A stretch of DNA of 9,070 bases, from NCBI GenBank assembly GCA_020435025.1, contig JAGRAG010000278.1, forward strand, positions 1 through 9,070. The letters are read 5' to 3'. Under the pieces are notes generated by a model. It made no database searches, had not been told where the DNA came from, and was given only the letters and a program-made list of their open reading frames with translations. Source of the stretch: Bdellovibrionales bacterium. Its GTDB lineage: Bacteria; Bdellovibrionota; Bdellovibrionia; Bdellovibrionales; UBA1609. This document shows positions 1 to 5,972 of the stretch, piece after piece. The stretch's first letter is position 1, and every line of letters starts with the position of its first letter. The position numbers and the translations under genes were made by a program.

Positions 1-691
1 GCAGAAAGAGAGCATAATCTTTAGTGAGATCTTCTAAAAATAATAGATGTTCTTTACTGTTTTGAAGATCTTTGGCGACATTTCTTAAAATAGCGACAGC
101 CGTTGTTGTATTTCCTATATTGAAATGACACCAAGCAATTCGATATAAGACGAGAGGGGTCTTTAATTTTTTATTTTTAGAAACTGCAGAATCATAAAGT
201 TTCAGTGCTGTCTTGTATTGCCCAGCATAAAAGGCATTTTCCGCTTTAGAAAGAAGAACTCGTGCCTTTACAATTTTATGATACTTACGCGAACGTAAGA
301 TTCGATTGTAAAGGGATTCTGCAGGGCGAACTTGATCGACAGCAAGGCTGAGATGGGAGATCTGTTGAATGGTTCTTTCTTGAGTTTTTGAATCGAATTT
401 ATCAAAGAGTCTATAATAGATGGAAAGAGCGCGAAGTCTGTCTGATTTTGCATTTGGACATGTTGGACAAGACTTTCTGCCTTCAAACTCATTGATACTA
501 TATAAGCGCGCTCTTTCAGAGTAGAGATCGGCAAGACGAAGTTGGATCTCTTTGGATTGCTTGGTGGTTTCGCCTTTAATAGAAGCGGTTAACTTCTCAA
601 TCACTAGGTTGGTGGTAGAGAGGTCCATCTTTTCTGCTTTTGCAGAAAGACCAAAAACCATTAAGCTAGCGAGTAAGATCCATGAATTCAC
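1..691 (-). CDS. Exported TPR-repeat protein, last gene of the TolQ/TolR operon (3' end outside window)
   Basis: An open frame of 230 codons runs from a GTG at 691 to the left edge with no stop, so the C-terminus is missing. The GTG shares one base with the stop codon of the upstream ExbD gene (TAGTG), and AGGGAG lies 7 bases before it, which supports this start and translational coupling. Residues 1-19 form a signal peptide ending in AKA, so the product is exported, probably to the periplasm. A CPTC motif sits at residues 75-78. From about residue 140 helical pairs resemble tetratricopeptide repeats (for example AENAFYAGQYKTALKLYDSA). TPR proteins of this type usually act as scaffolds. Position directly after a TolQ/TolR set suggests a periplasmic partner of that proton-driven complex, as with TPR proteins of the Glt gliding machinery. 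That role is inference; the TPR fold itself is fairly clear. Confidence 0.72.
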   Translation of the reverse strand, partial: MNSWILLASLMVFGLSAKAEKMDLSTTNLVIEKLTASIKGETTKQSKEIQLRLADLYSERARLYSINEFEGRKSCPTCPNAKSDRLRALSIYYRLFDKFDSKTQERTIQQISHLSLAVDQVRPAESLYNRILRSRKYHKIVKARVLLSKAENAFYAGQYKTALKLYDSAVSKNKKLKTPLVLYRIAWCHFNIGNTTTAVAILRNVAKDLQNSKEHLLFLEDLTKDYALFL

Positions 692-1185
692 TATTGGCTC
701 CCTAGCGTAGCAAATTTGATTTCAGCGATTCCCGCATCGGAAGCTATCGCCAATAAAGGGCTCACTTGATCAAAGGAGGCATTTTTATCTGCTTGTACGA
801 TAAGACTTTTTGCATCGGATTCGGAAACAAGTTCTTCTTTGAGGGATTGGATTAACGCCTGCCTTAATTGATGAGCATTCAAAGTTTGATCTTTAAAGAT
901 GTATCCATGTGAAGTGACTTTAACTCCAAGTCCATTTTTTAAGACTTCAGAAAAATCGGCCGTAGGCAGTTCTATGCTTTGATCTCGGTCAATATTGTGA
1001 GGGGTTTGTGAAGAGTTCACTAAGAGGTAAATCACCAATATGGAAAAAGCATCGACCAAAGAGGTTAAGATTAAAGTAGCCGAGATCGCTCGTGAGCCTT
1101 TTCCTTTTTGTGGACGAACGCGTTTAAATCCGTTTACAGGAGATTGAATGTTTTGATTCAGTAGCATTGAGTTTTTCATATTCAT
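691..1185 (-). CDS. ExbD/TolR-family proton-channel subunit (with the membrane Asp)
   Basis: This is a 164-residue protein with a basic cytoplasmic N-terminus (residues 1-33), one membrane helix at about 34-57 and a periplasmic domain, the layout of ExbD/TolR proteins. Asp45 in the helix (TSLVDAFSILVIYLLV) matches the proton-carrying aspartate of the family (TolR Asp23, ExbD Asp25). The periplasmic part ends with a typical stretch: VQADKNASFDQVSPLLAIASDAGIAEI would align with the family's 'D....Y..v..vm..l..aG' region. ATG at 1185 is taken as start. The second ATG at 1179 is also plausible, because AGGAG lies 8 bases from it but only 3 from the first. The gene lies 9 bases after the previous ExbD gene and overlaps the next gene by one base. 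It should pair with the TolQ-like protein in the inner membrane. Confidence 0.85.
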   Translation of the reverse strand: MNMKNSMLLNQNIQSPVNGFKRVRPQKGKGSRAISATLILTSLVDAFSILVIYLLVNSSQTPHNIDRDQSIELPTADFSEVLKNGLGVKVTSHGYIFKDQTLNAHQLRQALIQSLKEELVSESDAKSLIVQADKNASFDQVSPLLAIASDAGIAEIKFATLGSQ

Positions 1186-1194
1186 TCACTCCTA

Positions 1195-1641
1195 TTAGCC
1201 CAGAGGACTGACTCCGATATCTTTAAATTTTGAAAGTTTCAAAATTTCCAGGGCTCGAATCACACTTTGATAGGGCGTTTTGGCGGAAGCGGCTACGAAG
1301 GCCATATGGATCTGAGGATAACGACTGTGTAGTGAAGCAACCACTTTGGTCAGACGTTGATAGATGTCCTGACTCTGACGGAACTTCATAGATTGAACCA
1401 CTCTTTCATTTCTTTCTTTAATTTGAACTGTGAACGTTCCCTGAGCATCAATTTCAATCCACAAAGAGGATGAGTCTTCCTGGTTTTGATCCATTTGACT
1501 TTGTCCGACAGCTTGTTTGACGGACAACGAGCCGATATGTTCCCAGACAGCCGTTAATAAAAGAAAACTTATAAGAACAGCCAACAGAGAGATTACAGGA
1601 AATAAATTCACTTCAAAGTTTGTTTCTTTTTGCATGGTCAT
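1195..1641 (-). CDS. ExbD/TolR-like subunit lacking the conserved membrane Asp
   Basis: This 148-residue protein has a single membrane helix at about residues 13-33 and a periplasmic domain, as in TolR/ExbD. The segment NLFPVISLLAVLISFLLLT aligns with the family signature 'N..P.IDV.L.LL..F', but the aspartate position is Ser18 and no other acidic residue lies in the helix. The C-terminal part (MAFVAASAKTPYQSVIRALEILKLSKFKDIGV) follows the usual TolR ending closely, so membership in the family is secure. ATG at 1641 is chosen because AAGG lies six bases upstream; GTG at 1644 and ATG at 1635 are alternatives. It follows the TolQ-like gene by 26 bases. It probably forms a mixed dimer or a structural partner with the other ExbD, in the manner of Myxococcus AglQ/AglS; this is inferred from gene order. 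Confidence 0.82.
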   Translation of the reverse strand: MTMQKETNFEVNLFPVISLLAVLISFLLLTAVWEHIGSLSVKQAVGQSQMDQNQEDSSSLWIEIDAQGTFTVQIKERNERVVQSMKFRQSQDIYQRLTKVVASLHSRYPQIHMAFVAASAKTPYQSVIRALEILKLSKFKDIGVSPLG

Positions 1642-1667
1642 CACCAGCCTTGGTTCTTTCGAGTTTC

Positions 1668-2357
1668 TTAGCTCATTCGTTTACGTACTTTATTTTTTGG
1701 CACGTAAGCATATTTAAAACTTAACCAGTTGAACGCTTTTAAAGCGGCTCGGTTAAGATCGTCTTCTAATTTTTGAGTTCGGCTTTGAAGTACGCCATAC
1801 ATAATAAGTGCGGGAATGGCAGCAATCAGTCCATAGGCTGTTGTATTCATAGCCATAGAGATCCCTTCAGTAAGTAAGGCTGCTTTTTTAACAGGATCTA
1901 CACCACTTACGGCACCAAAAGATTGAATCAAGCCAACAATAGTTCCTAAAAGCCCTAAAAGAGTTCCTGTATTAGCAAGCATGGCAAGCAATCCGGTTCT
2001 TGAGGAAAGCTTAGAATTTTCGTGGATCAAGACTTCGTCCATTTGCGCTTGAATCTCTTCTCTGCCACCTAAGTCAATGGCGGCTTGAGTCCCTGCCTGT
2101 AAAACCCCGCCGATGGATTGTGATTTAGCGATTCGCTTGGCGTTTTGCAAAACAGTGTCTAAATCTCCAGATTTTATAGAAGCTTCATAAGCTCTGACTT
2201 TGTCTGTTTGATTAGGTCGGCGAACGACATAGAGGGAAACAATTCGTTCTGCAATGATAGCAATGGATACAATTTGTACAGCTAAGATCGCCCACATCCA
2301 AACTCCACCTTGAAGGAAAGCTTGGCCGATTGTCGAAATAAAACTAATATTTTCCAT
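1668..2357 (-). CDS. TolQ/ExbB/MotA-family proton-channel protein
   Basis: This 229-residue inner-membrane protein has three predicted helices at about 19-44, 122-148 and 171-194, with a cytoplasmic region between the first two, the standard TolQ/ExbB layout and length. The family core is clear: LLAMLANTGTLLGLLGTIVG (123-142) followed by LLTEGISMAMNTTAYGLIAA (161-180) and IPAL. Such proteins form a pentamer around an ExbD/TolR dimer and turn proton flow into mechanical work. The start is ATG 2357, because GAGG sits six bases before it; the in-frame TTG at 2369 would overlap that ribosome binding site. It is the first gene of an operon with two ExbD genes and a TPR gene. Gene order matches the AglR-AglQ-AglS motor of gliding myxobacteria; a generic Tol or Exb transporter role cannot be excluded. 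Confidence 0.88.
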   Translation of the reverse strand: MENISFISTIGQAFLQGGVWMWAILAVQIVSIAIIAERIVSLYVVRRPNQTDKVRAYEASIKSGDLDTVLQNAKRIAKSQSIGGVLQAGTQAAIDLGGREEIQAQMDEVLIHENSKLSSRTGLLAMLANTGTLLGLLGTIVGLIQSFGAVSGVDPVKKAALLTEGISMAMNTTAYGLIAAIPALIMYGVLQSRTQKLEDDLNRAALKAFNWLSFKYAYVPKNKVRKRMS

Positions 2358-2385
2358 ATTGAACCTCAAAATACGTTACAGTGAT

Positions 2386-2502
2386 TCAGTTCACTTCGGA
2401 AAATACATTGGCAATCGCTGTGCCGGGTTTGTTGAAGCGTTTAATTGCATATAAGGCTTCTGGTAATTTCTTTACTACAATGCGACTGCCAAAATTGGGC
2501 AC
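2386..2502 (-). other. Leader of the TolQ operon with a possible 38-codon reading frame
   Basis: The 189 bases between the Cys-rich gene and the TolQ-like gene contain a GTG-started frame of 38 codons ending in TGA. Its product would be basic and mixed in composition (ending PGTAIANVFSEVN). No good ribosome binding site precedes the GTG and I recognise no family, so this may be a chance frame or a gene remnant. A short inverted repeat, AGTGA/TCACT with a six-base spacer (2380-2395), overlaps its stop codon and lies about 25 bases before the TolQ start. No convincing -35/-10 pair was found, although a promoter is expected here if the gene upstream is terminated. Confidence 0.2.
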
Positions 2503-2520
2503 TATTTAAAGAAAAAGCGC

Positions 2521-2541
2521 AAAAGGGGCCAGGCCCTCTTG
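2521..2541 (-). terminator. Weak rho-independent terminator after the Cys-rich gene
   Basis: Six bases after the TAG stop of the Cys-rich gene, the minus strand reads GGGC-CTG-GCCC, then C and TTTT. With one bulged C the stem extends through A-T and G-T pairs. A second T-run (GCGCTTTTTC) follows. The stem core is only 4 bp, so termination may be partial and some readthrough into the TolQ operon is possible. Confidence 0.4.
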
Positions 2542-2546
2542 CAGAC

Positions 2547-4226
2547 CTACTGGGTTCTAAAAGGGGGATTGGCGCCTTTTACGCGGGGTAGGATAATGCT
2601 CTGTTTTTGAATGTGTTGGCAGTCATAGAAGTCTCCCGATTTGCAGTGACGGTAGAAAAGGTCAGAGACTTTTTGAAAGATGTTTTTAGAGTGGCCAGGG
2701 GCGATATCTACGACCGTTTGTCCCGCAGGCAATCGTTCTATAAGAGGACGGTGTACTTGTGGAACGTAATTTTTTAGGTTGAATTTTTTCAGGCGCTTCT
2801 GTGATTGTATATTTCTAGCGGCAGAGGGGTTCCAGGAGTTGCCAGATTGATATTGTGAATAGCCCATTCCTGATACAGAAGGACTGCCAGGCGAGGAAAA
2901 TCCACTGAGAGTGTCAGTTTTATAGTGGCTTTTACTATTCCCACGTGGAGAAGACGTGTCCATAGGTGAAGTGGGTTGGGCAGAAGGCACGCCTTGTCCT
3001 GAACCGGGTTTGATGCCCTTGGAGCGAGCCATTGTATTGGGCAGATCGGCAAAATTCGGGGATTGGCTTGGAAGAGTTTCTTCCTCAATATAAGAACCGT
3101 TCTCAGAGGAAAACCCTGACGAAGAGCTGTTGTAAGTTGAAGCGGCAGAGTTCGATAAGCCCACCGTTGTTTGCCTGCATAGAGGATTTGTTTGAGACCC
3201 CTCGTCTTGACAGGGCTGACAATGCGGATGGCTTTGAAAGGCTGGATCACTACAATCCATTTCTAATGAAGGAACATTTGCCATTAAATTGGCATCGGCA
3301 GCTTTGGCTTGAGCCACACAGAGCTCGTTAATCTTTGCTGACTGAGCTTGCGAAAGGGATTGAGCTCCCATCATGGCAATCTGTTCGCTGAATCGCTGAC
3401 AAGAGCTGAGTTTCGTATCAATCTCTTTATAAGCTTGTTTGTAGCTTTCACACAGTGCCAACTGTTCATGGGAAGGAGAGGTCAGTGCTTGGCAGTGTTG
3501 CGTGAGAACTTCGAGTTTTTGTTTTGGAGATTCACAGCTTTCTTCGCAACGATTTTTTTGAATCTGACAGGTGATGGCCATGGCAGAATTTGCGACGGCA
3601 CCAAATTGATTTAAAGACTTTGCTCTTTGACATTGATCCTTCAGACTCCCTCCAGGAAGAGCCTGCCCCATTGTGATGGACATGGAAATGAGGAAGTTAT
3701 TGTCGACAGACAACTGACTATCGTCATCGATGCATTTCATTGGATTTTGGCAGCATGTCGAGGCCGATTGGTTGCTTTCTGCACATTGATTGACCTCATT
3801 CGTTAGCTCTTGGAGAGTGGGCCATGAAAGGGATGAGGGTTCTGAATTAGCCGGACCATCAGCTCCGACACCGGCTTGATTGACTGCCTTGATCGATGTC
3901 GGTTGTCTCTCTTCTTCTATGGTGCCAGAAGAGTATTGTGTCGTCCAATCGGCTTCGTTTTGATTAAGAAGGCTTTCGCATCGTGCGGAAAGAGCGCGCC
4001 CCTGTTTCGCAAAGTCATTGCAAATCGATTGCTCCTGTAAAAGCGCCTGCTCACATTCTTCGACAAGCGCCCAATTGGGCTCACCAGCACCAGTATACTT
4101 CTCTGTACAAGTCAGTGCTTGTGAAAGGAAGCTGGTTCCTGCAATCAGGAATAGAGAAGCTATAATGAATAAAGAAGTTTGAATAAAACGAGCGGCTGGT
4201 TGTGAAAAAATGGTGATAGTCTTCAA
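2547..4226 (-). CDS. Secreted cysteine-rich protein of unknown function
   Basis: This 559-residue protein begins with a signal peptide (residues 1-37; hydrophobic core about 17-34; SQA just before the likely cut site). The mature part has three zones. Residues 40-350 are largely helical and hold 20 cysteines, including a CC pair (158-159), CEESC (227-231) and CQPC (336-339). Residues 355-475 are rich in Ser, Gly, Pro and Asn and look disordered. Residues 480-559 form a basic C-terminal domain with two cysteines (528, 536). The 22 cysteines point to disulfide folding outside the cytoplasm. TTG at 4226 is the start: GGAGG lies five bases upstream and the next in-frame Met (163) would lose the signal peptide. 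I do not recognise a family. It is transcribed in the same direction as the TolQ operon, but a functional link is unproven. Confidence 0.75.
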   Translation of the reverse strand: MKTITIFSQPAARFIQTSLFIIASLFLIAGTSFLSQALTCTEKYTGAGEPNWALVEECEQALLQEQSICNDFAKQGRALSARCESLLNQNEADWTTQYSSGTIEEERQPTSIKAVNQAGVGADGPANSEPSSLSWPTLQELTNEVNQCAESNQSASTCCQNPMKCIDDDSQLSVDNNFLISMSITMGQALPGGSLKDQCQRAKSLNQFGAVANSAMAITCQIQKNRCEESCESPKQKLEVLTQHCQALTSPSHEQLALCESYKQAYKEIDTKLSSCQRFSEQIAMMGAQSLSQAQSAKINELCVAQAKAADANLMANVPSLEMDCSDPAFQSHPHCQPCQDEGSQTNPLCRQTTVGLSNSAASTYNSSSSGFSSENGSYIEEETLPSQSPNFADLPNTMARSKGIKPGSGQGVPSAQPTSPMDTSSPRGNSKSHYKTDTLSGFSSPGSPSVSGMGYSQYQSGNSWNPSAARNIQSQKRLKKFNLKNYVPQVHRPLIERLPAGQTVVDIAPGHSKNIFQKVSDLFYRHCKSGDFYDCQHIQKQSIILPRVKGANPPFRTQ

Positions 4227-4231
4227 AAAGA

Positions 4232-4258
4232 CCTCCAGGAAAGATGTTACATCTCTCC
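4232..4258 (-). promoter_or_regulatory. Shine-Dalgarno site with adjacent leader hairpin
   Basis: GGAGG (4236-4232) stands five bases before the TTG start of the Cys-rich gene and is what decides that start. One base upstream of it, the transcript can fold into a 9-bp stem with a three-base loop: GGAGAGATG (4258-4250), TAA, CATCTTTCC (4246-4238), with one G-U pair. A purine tract (GGGAGGGGG) precedes the stem and itself contains SD-like sequence. The hairpin does not cover the ribosome binding site but abuts it, so it could influence ribosome access or mRNA stability. That effect is inference. Confidence 0.5.
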
Positions 4259-4276
4259 CCCTCCCAAAAATCTCAT

Positions 4277-4290
4277 CGGACGAAGGTCCG
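4277..4290 (-). other. Small hairpin in the leader of the Cys-rich gene
   Basis: CGGAC and GTCCG form a perfect 5-bp stem around a four-base loop, CTTC on the minus strand. On that strand ATGAGATTTTT follows, so it could be a weak terminator for the upstream CBS/small-protein transcript or a structural part of the Cys-rich leader. The T-run starts six bases after the stem, which argues against a strong terminator. The rest of 4227-4384 is AT-rich, with a direct repeat TAGTAAA (4337-4343 and 4350-4356) and a short inverted repeat ATGCT/AGCAT (4362-4376). I found no convincing -35/-10 pair. Confidence 0.3.
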
Positions 4291-4384
4291 TCTCACTTTA
4301 GGACAAAATGCGTATTTTTTTGAAACAATCCATTTTTAGTAAAAATATCTAGTAAATTTAAATGCTTATAGAGCATACTTGTAT

Positions 4385-4549
4385 CTAGACTTTCTCCTTT
4401 GAATGAGCCTCATTTTGAGGCTCTTGCCGGTCGGGCAGATCTTGAACATCCTTAAAGTAGATTTTAGGATTGGCCATTATAAGAATCGGAAAAAGAACGA
4501 TCTTAAGTAGCTTGACCCAAAGAGATTCTTGCGGCTTACCAGGATTCAT
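4385..4549 (-). CDS. Small protein with one hydrophobic segment, unknown function
   Basis: This 54-residue protein starts at ATG 4549, with GGAGA about seven bases upstream; an in-frame TTG at 4588 would run through a strong hairpin and lacks a site. Residues 11-29 (WVKLLKIVLFPILIMANPK) form a hydrophobic or amphipathic segment that could lie in or on the inner membrane. The tail (residues 35-54) is highly charged and rich in Asp, Glu, Lys and Gln. It follows the CBS-domain gene on the same strand by 45 bases and is probably cotranscribed. No family is recognised. A perfect 8-bp inverted repeat covers its last codons. The ribosome binding site and position support a real gene, but at this length conservation data would be needed for certainty. 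Confidence 0.5.
   Translation of the reverse strand: MNPGKPQESLWVKLLKIVLFPILIMANPKIYFKDVQDLPDRQEPQNEAHSKEKV
4405..4423. repeat. Perfect inverted repeat over the 3' end of the small gene
   Basis: GAGCCTCA and TGAGGCTC are perfect complements separated by three bases, giving an 8-bp hairpin on either strand. It lies within codons for Glu-Pro-Gln-Asn-Glu-Ala of the small protein. No T-run follows on either strand, so it is not a standard terminator; it may protect the mRNA 3' region or be a pausing site. Confidence 0.55.
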
Positions 4550-4563
4550 AAATTTTCTCCGAA

Positions 4564-4586
4564 GGGCTCGCTGATGATACGAGCCC
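4564..4586. repeat. Inverted repeat between the CBS gene and the small gene
   Basis: GGGCTCG (4564-4570) and CGAGCCC (4580-4586) form a perfect 7-bp GC-rich stem with a nine-base loop. On the transcribed minus strand it lies eight bases after the CBS stop codon and ends just before the GGAGA ribosome binding site of the small gene. There is no T-run. It could set relative expression of the two genes by processing or by shielding the second ribosome binding site. Confidence 0.55.
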
Positions 4587-4594
4587 AAATGATT

Positions 4595-4990
4595 TCAAAT
4601 CACCTTTGCTAGTAAATCCAATGCATCTGTAGAAGTAAAAATGCCGACAATGCGAGACTTTTCATCGTGAATCAGCACGGAGTTAATGCGTTTTTTCGAC
4701 ATCTCTTGCACCACCTCTTTAAGATCAGCCGTCGAAGGAACAGAGTACGGATCTGGTGTCATAAGGTCCTTTGCAGTTAGCTCGCCATCTGATGTCCATG
4801 CCGAGACAAATTGCACATCGCGATCACTAAGAACCCCAATGGCTTTTCCATCGACGACAACTGGCAAATGTCGAATTCGCGACTTTTGCATGATTTCGTA
4901 AATTTTTGTAGCTGATGTCGTAGGTTCACAAACAATAAGGGCTTCTTTGGATACAAAATTATTTAGTGAGTAACTTTCAAAATAAACCAT
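4595..4990 (-). CDS. Two-CBS-domain protein (Bateman module)
   Basis: This 131-residue protein consists almost only of a tandem CBS pair: CBS1 about residues 14-62, with IRHLPVVVDGKAIGVLSDRDV, and CBS2 about 76-130, with RINSVLIHDEKSRIVGIFTSTDAL. The linker carries the usual DLMTPDP motif at the start of the second domain. Stand-alone CBS pairs bind adenine nucleotides or similar ligands and act as energy or redox sensors that regulate a partner; the partner is not evident here. GGGAGA lies six bases before ATG 4990, supporting this start. The gene is divergent from kynA across a 196-base gap and is followed by a small membrane-type protein that may be cotranscribed. The domain call is firm; the ligand is unknown. 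Confidence 0.9.
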   Translation of the reverse strand: MVYFESYSLNNFVSKEALIVCEPTTSATKIYEIMQKSRIRHLPVVVDGKAIGVLSDRDVQFVSAWTSDGELTAKDLMTPDPYSVPSTADLKEVVQEMSKKRINSVLIHDEKSRIVGIFTSTDALDLLAKVI

Positions 4991-5126
4991 TTTTCGTCTC
5001 CCAATTTAATGACTTTTATCATGGAGTAAGAAGGTAACATGTTGGCCGACAATCCACAAAACGTGACTGTTTCGCGCAGCAACAAATGCTAGTAAAAGTA
5101 AGTGCCTCTTCCCTATTTCCTTTCAT

Positions 5127-5155
5127 TTGCCGTGACCCTCTGATGACAATAAGAT
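5127..5155 (+). promoter_or_regulatory. Candidate sigma-70 type promoter for kynA
   Basis: TTGCCG (5127-5132) and TAAGAT (5150-5155) are separated by 17 bases, and each matches the -35/-10 consensus at four of six positions. The expected transcript start, about 5161-5163, would leave a leader of some 25 bases and would exclude the in-frame TTG at 5160 as start codon. The rest of the divergent gap (4991-5126) holds no convincing promoter for the CBS gene, and one possible 17-codon frame at 5039-5092. Confidence 0.45.
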
Positions 5156-5186
5156 AGCTTTGAAAGCAAAGAGAAAAGGGGACAAA

Positions 5187-5972
5187 ATGAGTCAAAACAT
5201 GAGTTATAGTGACTACTTAAAATTGGATCAAATTTTAAAGGCACAATCCCGCGTTTCTAATGATGAACATGATGAGATGCTGTTTATTGTGATTCATCAA
5301 GTCTACGAGTTATGGTTTAAACAGATTTTGCATGAAATGAGTTTCTTTACCACTCAATTGGAACAGAACCGCATTTTCCAATGCCAGGCCACTTTAGGGC
5401 GCGTCTTAAAAATTTTAAAGACGATGGTCTCTCAGTTAGACATTTTGGAAACTTTGACCCCTTTAAATTACAGTACATTTCGCGACCAGCTGCGATCTTC
5501 CAGCGGCTTTCAATCCGTCCAGTTTCGAAAGCTGGAGTTCTTTTTAGGGTTTAAGAATGAAAAAATGCTTTCTTATTTTTCAGATCAACCAGAAGCGCAT
5601 GCTGATTTAACTAAAGCTTATGAGTCTCCTGCTTTTTATGATCATTTTTTATCTTACTTAAGTCGCTGTGAGTTGGCTATTCCCGAGGAGCTTTTGAATC
5701 GAGATGTTCGATGCCCAATTGAACCCAACGAACAGGTTGAGGAAATTCTGTTTGAGATCTATCGAAACAAACCGAATATGGCAAACCTTTGTGAGCAGAT
5801 TGTTGACTTGGATGAAGGGATTCAGGAATGGCGTTACCGACATGTAAAAATGGTAGAGCGGACAATTGGCAGTAAAACAGGTACGGGAGGTTCTTCCGGT
5901 GCGGCTTATTTGAAATCAACTCTCTTTCGTTCTTTTTTTCCTGATCTTTGGAATGTTCGTAATCGATTTTAA
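5187..5972 (+). CDS. kynA: Tryptophan 2,3-dioxygenase
   Basis: This haem enzyme opens the indole ring of L-tryptophan with O2 to give N-formylkynurenine, the first step of the kynurenine pathway, in the cytoplasm. The 261-residue protein matches bacterial TDO over its length. Active-site residues correspond to those of the Xanthomonas enzyme: Phe33 and His37 (LFIVIHQVYELWFKQ), Tyr95 and Arg99 (PLNYSTFRD; Arg binds the substrate carboxylate), Ser106 (SSSGFQS), the haem ligand His219 (YRHVKMVERTIG) and Thr233 (GTGGSSG). ATG 5187 is the start: AGGGG lies five bases upstream and the residues before it are not family-like. The last 20 bases overlap the downstream barrel gene. Kynurenine formamidase is encoded about 2.6 kb away on the opposite strand. 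No key residue is missing, so the enzyme should be active. Confidence 0.95.
   Translation: MSQNMSYSDYLKLDQILKAQSRVSNDEHDEMLFIVIHQVYELWFKQILHEMSFFTTQLEQNRIFQCQATLGRVLKILKTMVSQLDILETLTPLNYSTFRDQLRSSSGFQSVQFRKLEFFLGFKNEKMLSYFSDQPEAHADLTKAYESPAFYDHFLSYLSRCELAIPEELLNRDVRCPIEPNEQVEEILFEIYRNKPNMANLCEQIVDLDEGIQEWRYRHVKMVERTIGSKTGTGGSSGAAYLKSTLFRSFFPDLWNVRNRF

Noticed and set aside
268..534. 88-residue minus-strand reading frame
   Set aside because: It lies in another frame inside the partial TPR gene, whose own frame is open from 691 to the edge with a signal peptide, ribosome binding site and TPR-like repeats.
2789..3250. 153-residue minus-strand reading frame
   Set aside because: It is a second frame within the linker-coding part of the Cys-rich gene; it has no ribosome binding site and a composition typical of an out-of-frame translation of Ser/Pro-rich codons.
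3032..3614. Two plus-strand reading frames (99 and 88 residues)
   Set aside because: They are antisense to the Cys-rich gene, lack ribosome binding sites and domain features, and are shadows of its codon use.
4385..4588. Longer 67-residue form of the small protein starting at TTG 4588
   Set aside because: The extra region is the GGGCTCG/CGAGCCC hairpin and the ribosome binding site of the ATG at 4549.
5160..5186. TTG-started N-terminal extension of kynA
   Set aside because: It would begin at or before the predicted transcript start, and the ATG at 5187 has its own AGGGG site; the extra residues are not family-like.
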